This document shows positions 6,556 through 10,928 of a stretch of DNA of 10,928 nucleotides, piece after piece. The DNA is from Bacillota bacterium. Lineage in GTDB: Bacteria; Bacillota; Sulfobacillia; JABLXB01. Under the pieces are notes generated by a model, which did no database searches, had not been told where the DNA came from, and saw nothing but the letters and a program-made list of their open reading frames with translations. The position numbers and the translations under genes were made by a program. Every line of letters starts with the position of its first letter. Position 1 is the stretch's first letter. The DNA lies in NCBI GenBank assembly GCA_024653225.1, contig JANLGA010000051.1, positions 2,376-13,303 on the forward strand. Direction: 5' to 3'.

Positions 6556-8246
6556 GAGGGGCGCTCCCCTTTCAGCTCGGCCAGGAGCTCGTCCGCGCTC
6601 ATGATCGTGTACGCGTAGCCCTGCTCGGTCAGAAAGAGCTGCCTGTTGGCGCCGAACTCCTGGTCCTTGGTGTCCCTGGTGACGAGGGAGTACAGCCTGG
6701 CACGGCCGCCGTCTTTCTTCGGTCGCAGGATCCGTCCGAGCCTCTGGGCCTCTTCCTGCCGTGAGCCGAAGGTGCCCGATACCTGTATCGCCACGTTCGC
6801 GTCGGGCAGGTCTATGGCGAAATTGGCCACCTTGGACACGACCAGGAGGCTCAGATCACCGTTCCTGAACTCCTCGTAAAGCCTGCGCCTCTGTGTGTTT
6901 GGGACCTGGCCGGTGATCAGCGGGGCCCCCGTGATCTCGGCGATCTGGTGGAGCTGATCCAGGTACTGTCCTATGACCAATACGCGGTCGTCCCGGTGAC
7001 GGCGGAGAAGCGCGAGGACTATGTCGAGCTTCCTCGGATTCTCCGAGGCTATCCTGTACTTGTTCTTCTCGTCGGCCACCGCGTACTGGAGCCTTCTGTC
7101 CGGATCCATCTCGACCCGTATCTCGTAGCACGAAGCGGATGCGATCCAGCCCTCGCTCTCGAGGTCTTTCCATGGGATATCGAACCTCTTCGGGCCGATC
7201 AGGCTGAACACCTCGTCTTCCCGGCCGTCCTCGCGCACGAGGGTCGCCGTCAGCCCGAGGCGGCGCCTGGCCTGTAGCTCCGCAGTGATCCTGAAGACGG
7301 GAGCGGGTAGCAGATGGACCTCGTCGTATATTATCAGCCCCCAGTTCCTCTCGGAGAAGAGCGAGAGGTGGGGATAGTGGCCGCCCCCGGGGCCGGCATA
7401 CGTGAGGGTTTGGTACGTGCTCACGGTCACCGGCTTTATCTCTTTCTTTTCGCCCGAGTATTCCCCGATATCGTCGCAGGTGAGGTTCGACTTGTCCAGG
7501 AGTTCGTCAATCCACTGGCGCAAGGCGACCACGTTGGCGGACAGGATGAGTGTCTGTTCCTTCACTTCCGCCATGACGCCCATGGCGACGATGGTCTTTC
7601 CCGCGCCGCACGGCAATACTATGACCCCACTCCCGCCGGAATGGGACCCGCCGGCGTGGAAGCGAGCGACCGCTGCGCGCTGGTAATTGCGCAACCGGAA
7701 CGGATGCCCCGAAGCCGTTACCTCCCTGAGCGATATGTCCAGGGGCTCGCCGGCCGTGTAACCCGCCAGGTCTTCCACCGGGTAGCCGGTCTTGGCGAGG
7801 GCCTGTTTCACTCTTCCCCGGCAATCGGGTCGAACCAGCAGCCTCCGCGCATCGAGCCTGCCGGCTATGTACGGATTGACCGACGGGTGGTTGAACGCGT
7901 GCAATATCGCCGCTTCGTCGTCGGAGACGAGGCAGAGCCCGTCGTCGGTCGAATACATTCTCAGCCTTCCATACCGGCTCGTGTGTTCGCGGATTTCGTG
8001 CTCCACGTTCTGGGGAAGCGGGTACTTCGACAGCGATTGGAGCGTCTCGACTATTTCATTCGACGACAGACCGCTCGCAGCGGCGTTCCAGAGAGACACC
8101 GGGGTGATCCTGTACGTGTGCACGTGCTCGGGGCTTTTCTCGAGGTCCGCAAACCTCAGGAGCAGGTCCCTCGCCTTCTCGTACGAGGGGTTCGCCGCTT
8201 CCACCAGGATGGTCATGTCGCTTTGTACGATTAGGGGTTCGTTCAT
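6552..8246 (-). CDS. XPB-type superfamily 2 DNA helicase
   Basis: The product is 564 residues, close to bacterial and archaeal XPB helicases, which translocate 3' to 5' and are linked to nucleotide excision repair. Residues about 1-115 are the XPB N-terminal (Helicase_C_3) domain. A DNA-binding linker leads to RNYQRAAVARF (186-196), a Q-motif-like entry. Walker A is PCGAGKT (212-218), the DEVH box is 308-311, and motif III is LTATL (332-336). The XPB-specific RED motif is R338-E339-D340. The second RecA domain has VLVIGQYLDQL (422-432), VVSKVANFAIDLP (469-481) and motif VI QRLGRILRPK (501-510), with both arginines present. All catalytic motifs look intact. The start ATG 8246 has an AGGA 8 bases upstream, with a stronger AAAGGAG further away. 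The next gene overlaps by four bases. No Bax1-type nuclease is adjacent, unlike in archaea. Confidence 0.93.
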   Translation of the reverse strand: MNEPLIVQSDMTILVEAANPSYEKARDLLLRFADLEKSPEHVHTYRITPVSLWNAAASGLSSNEIVETLQSLSKYPLPQNVEHEIREHTSRYGRLRMYSTDDGLCLVSDDEAAILHAFNHPSVNPYIAGRLDARRLLVRPDCRGRVKQALAKTGYPVEDLAGYTAGEPLDISLREVTASGHPFRLRNYQRAAVARFHAGGSHSGGSGVIVLPCGAGKTIVAMGVMAEVKEQTLILSANVVALRQWIDELLDKSNLTCDDIGEYSGEKKEIKPVTVSTYQTLTYAGPGGGHYPHLSLFSERNWGLIIYDEVHLLPAPVFRITAELQARRRLGLTATLVREDGREDEVFSLIGPKRFDIPWKDLESEGWIASASCYEIRVEMDPDRRLQYAVADEKNKYRIASENPRKLDIVLALLRRHRDDRVLVIGQYLDQLHQIAEITGAPLITGQVPNTQRRRLYEEFRNGDLSLLVVSKVANFAIDLPDANVAIQVSGTFGSRQEEAQRLGRILRPKKDGGRARLYSLVTRDTKDQEFGANRQLFLTEQGYAYTIMSADELLAELKGERPS

Positions 8247-8457
8247 GCTGTGTGTCCTGGGCTCCTTTCTGTAGTTCGAAGGCAGTCGAGGATGTTCTAA
8301 AATAACTTACCTTCTACAGCCGCCCCTCTTTCCCTTCCTGGAGGACGAACATGTCGAACACAGCTGGAGGCCATCGGGGAGAGGCGGCGGTCCGTTTTCC
8401 GGCCCGATCGCGCCCTGTGATATAATCACCGTGTAGGAAAGCGGAAAGGATGACTCG
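8247..8457. other. Divergent intergenic region between XPB helicase and pcrA
   Basis: These 211 bases hold the start signals for both directions. On the plus strand there is a strong extended -10 for pcrA (separate entry). There is also a weaker TTCGAA (8275-8280), 17-base spacer, TAAAAT (8298-8303) candidate. The A/T-rich patch at 8297-8309 is the only other one in the region and could serve either strand. For the minus strand I find no convincing -35/-10 pair. Two direct CGAACA copies occur at 8346-8360. I see no open frame with a credible ribosome binding site and no terminator hairpin. Confidence 0.6.
8418..8426 (+). promoter_or_regulatory. Extended -10 promoter element for pcrA
   Basis: TGA directly before a perfect TATAAT (8421-8426) gives the extended -10 form TGnTATAAT. 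No good -35 lies at 16-19 bases upstream (the best is TTCCGG at 8397-8402), which is common for extended -10 promoters. Transcription would begin around 8433, giving a leader of about 25 bases that includes the AAAGGA site (8445-8450) seven bases before ATG 8458. Confidence 0.75.
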
Positions 8458-10386
8458 ATGGTCCCATCCATGCTGGACGGGCTGAACGCCCAACAGCGCG
8501 AGGCCGCCTCGCACCTCGACGGCCCCGTCCTCGTATTGGCGGGCGCCGGAAGCGGGAAGACACGGGTCCTGACCCATCGGTACGCACACCTCGTGTGGTC
8601 GGGTGTCGAACCCTCCCGGATCCTGGCCATAACCTTCACGAACAAGGCCGCCGGCGAGATGAGATCGAGGCTCGAAGGGATCCTCGGGCCCCTCGGACGG
8701 GACGCCTGGGTCTCGACATTCCATTCGGCGTGCGCCAGGATACTCCGCCGTGACTACGACAAGATCGGCGGGGCCCGGAACTTCACGGTGTTCGACACAG
8801 AGGACCAGATCACCGTGCTGAGGGGGTGCCTCCGCGAGCTCGGCCTCGGGGACAGGAGGTATTCTCCGCACGCCGTGCTGGCCGTCATAAGCCGCGCGAA
8901 GAACAACCTACGGGACCCCGCGTCCCTGGAACGGGACGCCGCCGGGTTTTTCGAGGAGAAGGTGGCGGAGATATACGGCCTCTACCAGCGGAGGCTGCGA
9001 GAGAACATGGCCCTTGATTTCGACGACCTGTTGCTCGAGACGGTCAGGTTGTTCCGCGAGCGCCCCGACGTTCTCGCGAACTACAGGGCGTTGTTCCGCT
9101 ACATCCTCGTTGACGAGTACCAGGACACCAACAGGGCCCAGTACGAAATCGTCAGCATGCTCGCAGCGGAGCACAGGAACGTGTTCGTCGTCGGCGACGA
9201 CGACCAAGGGATATACAAGTTCCGGGGCGCGGATATAAGAAACATCCTGGAATTCGAGAAGGACTTCCCCGACTCCAGGGTGATCAAGCTCGAACAGAAC
9301 TACCGTTCGACGCAGAACATCCTGGACGCCGCGTGGCACGTCATCAGGCACAACCCGTCGCGCATGGAGAAGCGACTGTGGACCGAGAGCGGGAAGGGCC
9401 GTCCCGTGGTGTACTACAGGGCGCGCGAACCGGAGTCGGAGGCCGCTTTCGTGGCCTCGGAGGTGCTGAGGCTCAGGAAGGAGTTCGGGCTCCCGTACTC
9501 GTCTTTCGCCGTCCTGTACAGGATCCATGCGCAGTCCCGCGAATTCGAGCAGGTGTTCGTGAGCGCGAGGATCCCTTACGCGGTAGTCGGGGGACTGAAG
9601 TTCTACGAGAGAAAAGAGATCAGGGACGTACTCGCTTACCTGAGGCTCCTCCGAAACCCCGCGGACCTCGTCAGTCTCAGGCGGGCGATCAACTCTCCCA
9701 GGCGGGGGATAGGAGAGAAAACCCTTGAACGGGTGCTGTCGCACGCGACGATGAAGGGGGTTTCGGTGCTCGAAGCGATGGCGGGGGCCGCTGAGATAGA
9801 GGGCCTCGGTCCCGCTGCCGCCGGGAAGGTCGCGGCGTTCGCCGAGCTCGTGGGCGGGATTCGGGCGGCGGCCTCCGGCGGGGTGTTCTCGCTCGTAATG
9901 GAGATACTCGACCGAACGGGCTATATGGCCGCCTTGGAGGCGGAGGGGTCCGTCGAGTCCGAGACCCGGCTCGAGAACCTCAGGGAACTGCTCAACGTGG
10001 CACGGGAGTTCGATCTTTCGGGTGCCGATGACCCGGCGGGTGCCCTGCTCGAGTCGGTGGCGCTCGCGACCGACGCCGACAGCTACGAGGAGGACCGCGA
10101 CGCAGTCGCGATGATGACCCTCCACACCGCAAAGGGGCTCGAGTTCCCGGTGGTATTCATGGTGGGGATGGAAGAGGGGTTGTTCCCGCACATGAGGGCC
10201 CTGGGAGACGAGGACGAGCTCGAGGAGGAACGGCGGCTGTGTTACGTCGGGATGACGAGGGCGAAGGAGATGTTATATCTCACCGGGGCCAAAGGCAGGA
10301 TGATGTACGGCGACTTCATGCCCGCCGTCGAGTCCAGGTTCATGAGAGAGATACCGGGTAGTCTCCTGGCGAGAATGGACGAGTAA
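8458..10386 (+). CDS. pcrA: ATP-dependent DNA helicase, UvrD/PcrA/Rep family, short form
   Basis: This superfamily 1A 3'-5' helicase acts in repair, replication restart and clearing of proteins from DNA. All motifs are present: Q-motif region LNAQQREAA (9-17), Walker A AGAGSGKT (28-35), ITFTNKAAGEM (58-68), DEYQD (219-223), GDDDQGIYKFRGA (246-258), QNYRST (280-285), TLHTAKGLEF (554-563) and RRLCYVGMTRAKE (592-604). The motif III aromatic that stacks on DNA is Phe256 rather than the usual Trp. The protein is 642 residues and stops about 15 residues after the SRFMREIP segment, so it lacks the roughly 80-residue C-terminal extension with the Tudor-like fold seen in Bacillus PcrA. ATG 8458 has AAAGGA seven bases upstream. 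Adjacency to ligA is typical of pcrA in Bacillota and supports the name over rep or uvrD. Confidence 0.9.
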   Translation: MVPSMLDGLNAQQREAASHLDGPVLVLAGAGSGKTRVLTHRYAHLVWSGVEPSRILAITFTNKAAGEMRSRLEGILGPLGRDAWVSTFHSACARILRRDYDKIGGARNFTVFDTEDQITVLRGCLRELGLGDRRYSPHAVLAVISRAKNNLRDPASLERDAAGFFEEKVAEIYGLYQRRLRENMALDFDDLLLETVRLFRERPDVLANYRALFRYILVDEYQDTNRAQYEIVSMLAAEHRNVFVVGDDDQGIYKFRGADIRNILEFEKDFPDSRVIKLEQNYRSTQNILDAAWHVIRHNPSRMEKRLWTESGKGRPVVYYRAREPESEAAFVASEVLRLRKEFGLPYSSFAVLYRIHAQSREFEQVFVSARIPYAVVGGLKFYERKEIRDVLAYLRLLRNPADLVSLRRAINSPRRGIGEKTLERVLSHATMKGVSVLEAMAGAAEIEGLGPAAAGKVAAFAELVGGIRAAASGGVFSLVMEILDRTGYMAALEAEGSVESETRLENLRELLNVAREFDLSGADDPAGALLESVALATDADSYEEDRDAVAMMTLHTAKGLEFPVVFMVGMEEGLFPHMRALGDEDELEEERRLCYVGMTRAKEMLYLTGAKGRMMYGDFMPAVESRFMREIPGSLLARMDE

Positions 10387-10402
10387 CGCGGGGGTGATCG
10401 GG

Positions 10403-10928
10403 ATGGCTCCCACGGATCCGAGGGCCGCAGCCAGGGCGGAGGAACTGCGAGAGATAATAAGGCACCACGACTACCTGTACTACGTCCTGGACAGGCCCGA
10501 GATACCCGACCAGGAATACGACAGGCTCTTCAGGGAATTGGTGGAGCTCGAGGAACGATTCCCCGAGCTCAGGACCCCCGATTCGCCGACGCAGAGGGTA
10601 GGAGGCGCGCCCCTGCCCCTTTTCGATTCCGTTCGGCACAGGCACCCGATGTTGAGCCTGGGCAATGCGTTCGAGCCCGAAGAGGTCGTCGCTTTCGACC
10701 GCAGGGTCAGGGCTCTCCTCGGCGGGGACGCCGTCGTCGAGTACGTGGTCGAGCCGAAGATAGACGGGCTGTCCGTCTCCCTCACCTACGAGGGCGGTAT
10801 CTTCGTCCGCGGCGCCACGAGGGGCGACGGGGAGGTCGGAGAGGACGTCACCGTGAACCTCAAGACGGTGCGTAGCATCCCGCTGAGGCTGAGGGAATCG
10901 TCGCCACACCCCGGCCTGCTCGAGTGCA
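10403..10928 (+). CDS. ligA: NAD-dependent DNA ligase (3' end outside window)
   Basis: LigA seals 5'-phosphate/3'-hydroxyl nicks using NAD+ and is essential for replication and repair. The first 175 codons are present. Domain Ia, which binds the NMN part of NAD+, shows HHDYLYYVLD (21-30) and IPDQEYDRLF (34-43). The nucleotidyltransferase domain begins with SPTQRVGG (61-68) and HPMLSLGNAF (81-90). The adenylated lysine is K119 in EPKIDGLS (117-124), and RGATRGDGEVGEDVT follows at about 135-149. The start ATG 10403 lies 4 bases after GGGGGTGAT (10390-10398). The gap after pcrA is only 16 bases, so the two are cotranscribed. The OB-fold, zinc finger, HhH and BRCT domains would be beyond the window. 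Confidence 0.96.
   Translation, partial: MAPTDPRAAARAEELREIIRHHDYLYYVLDRPEIPDQEYDRLFRELVELEERFPELRTPDSPTQRVGGAPLPLFDSVRHRHPMLSLGNAFEPEEVVAFDRRVRALLGGDAVVEYVVEPKIDGLSVSLTYEGGIFVRGATRGDGEVGEDVTVNLKTVRSIPLRLRESSPHPGLLEC

Noticed and set aside
7314..8234. 306-codon plus-strand open frame opposite the XPB helicase
   Set aside because: It is an antisense shadow of a helicase with every motif intact, and it has no recognisable domain.
8274..8360. LexA (SOS) box upstream of pcrA or XPB
   Set aside because: GAAC and GTTC-like pieces occur, but none is arranged as GAAC-N4-GTTC. The CGAAC pair is a direct repeat, not an inverted one.
8908..10191. 427-codon minus-strand open frame opposite pcrA
   Set aside because: It mirrors the pcrA coding frame, has low-information composition and no conserved motif, and pcrA is unambiguous on the other strand.

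Overview
The window is a densely packed stretch of bacterial chromosome. Codons strongly prefer G or C in third position and non-coding gaps are short. Gene content and order (purN-purH-purD, a QueT-type transporter, and adjacent pcrA and ligA), frequent TTG starts and strong GGAGG or GGGGGTGAT ribosome binding sites suggest a high-GC member of the Bacillota (Clostridia-like or a related deep lineage). This assignment is an inference from context; there is no rRNA or other marker in the window.

Left part (1-5009, plus strand): the end of a purine biosynthesis operon (purN, 5' truncated by the window edge; purH; purD), followed with little spacing by two small membrane proteins, a QueT-family ECF substrate-binding component and a single-domain YdcZ/DUF606 transporter. 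A possible promoter then precedes a RseC/MucC-like protein with a CX2CX2C cluster and two membrane segments. purN, purH and purD supply three steps on the route to IMP. The transporters may simply be read through from the same transcript.

Middle part (4966-8246, minus strand): a two-gene unit, an XPB-type DNA helicase followed with an ATGA overlap by a 529-residue protein of unknown function. That protein has a second copy of the XPB N-terminal domain near its C terminus and regions that look like winged helices before it. This layout resembles the eukaryotic TFIIH pair XPB and p52 and is the most interesting thing in the window. The 3' end of the partner gene overlaps the 3' end of the RseC-like gene on the other strand by 44 bases.

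Right part (8247-10928): a 211-base divergent intergenic region with a clear extended -10 promoter for pcrA, then pcrA (a UvrD/PcrA/Rep helicase that lacks the usual C-terminal extension) and the first 175 codons of ligA (NAD-dependent DNA ligase). XPB, its partner, PcrA and LigA therefore form a DNA repair and replication neighbourhood arranged around a divergent promoter region. I see no tRNA, rRNA, CRISPR array, insertion sequence, prophage or origin.
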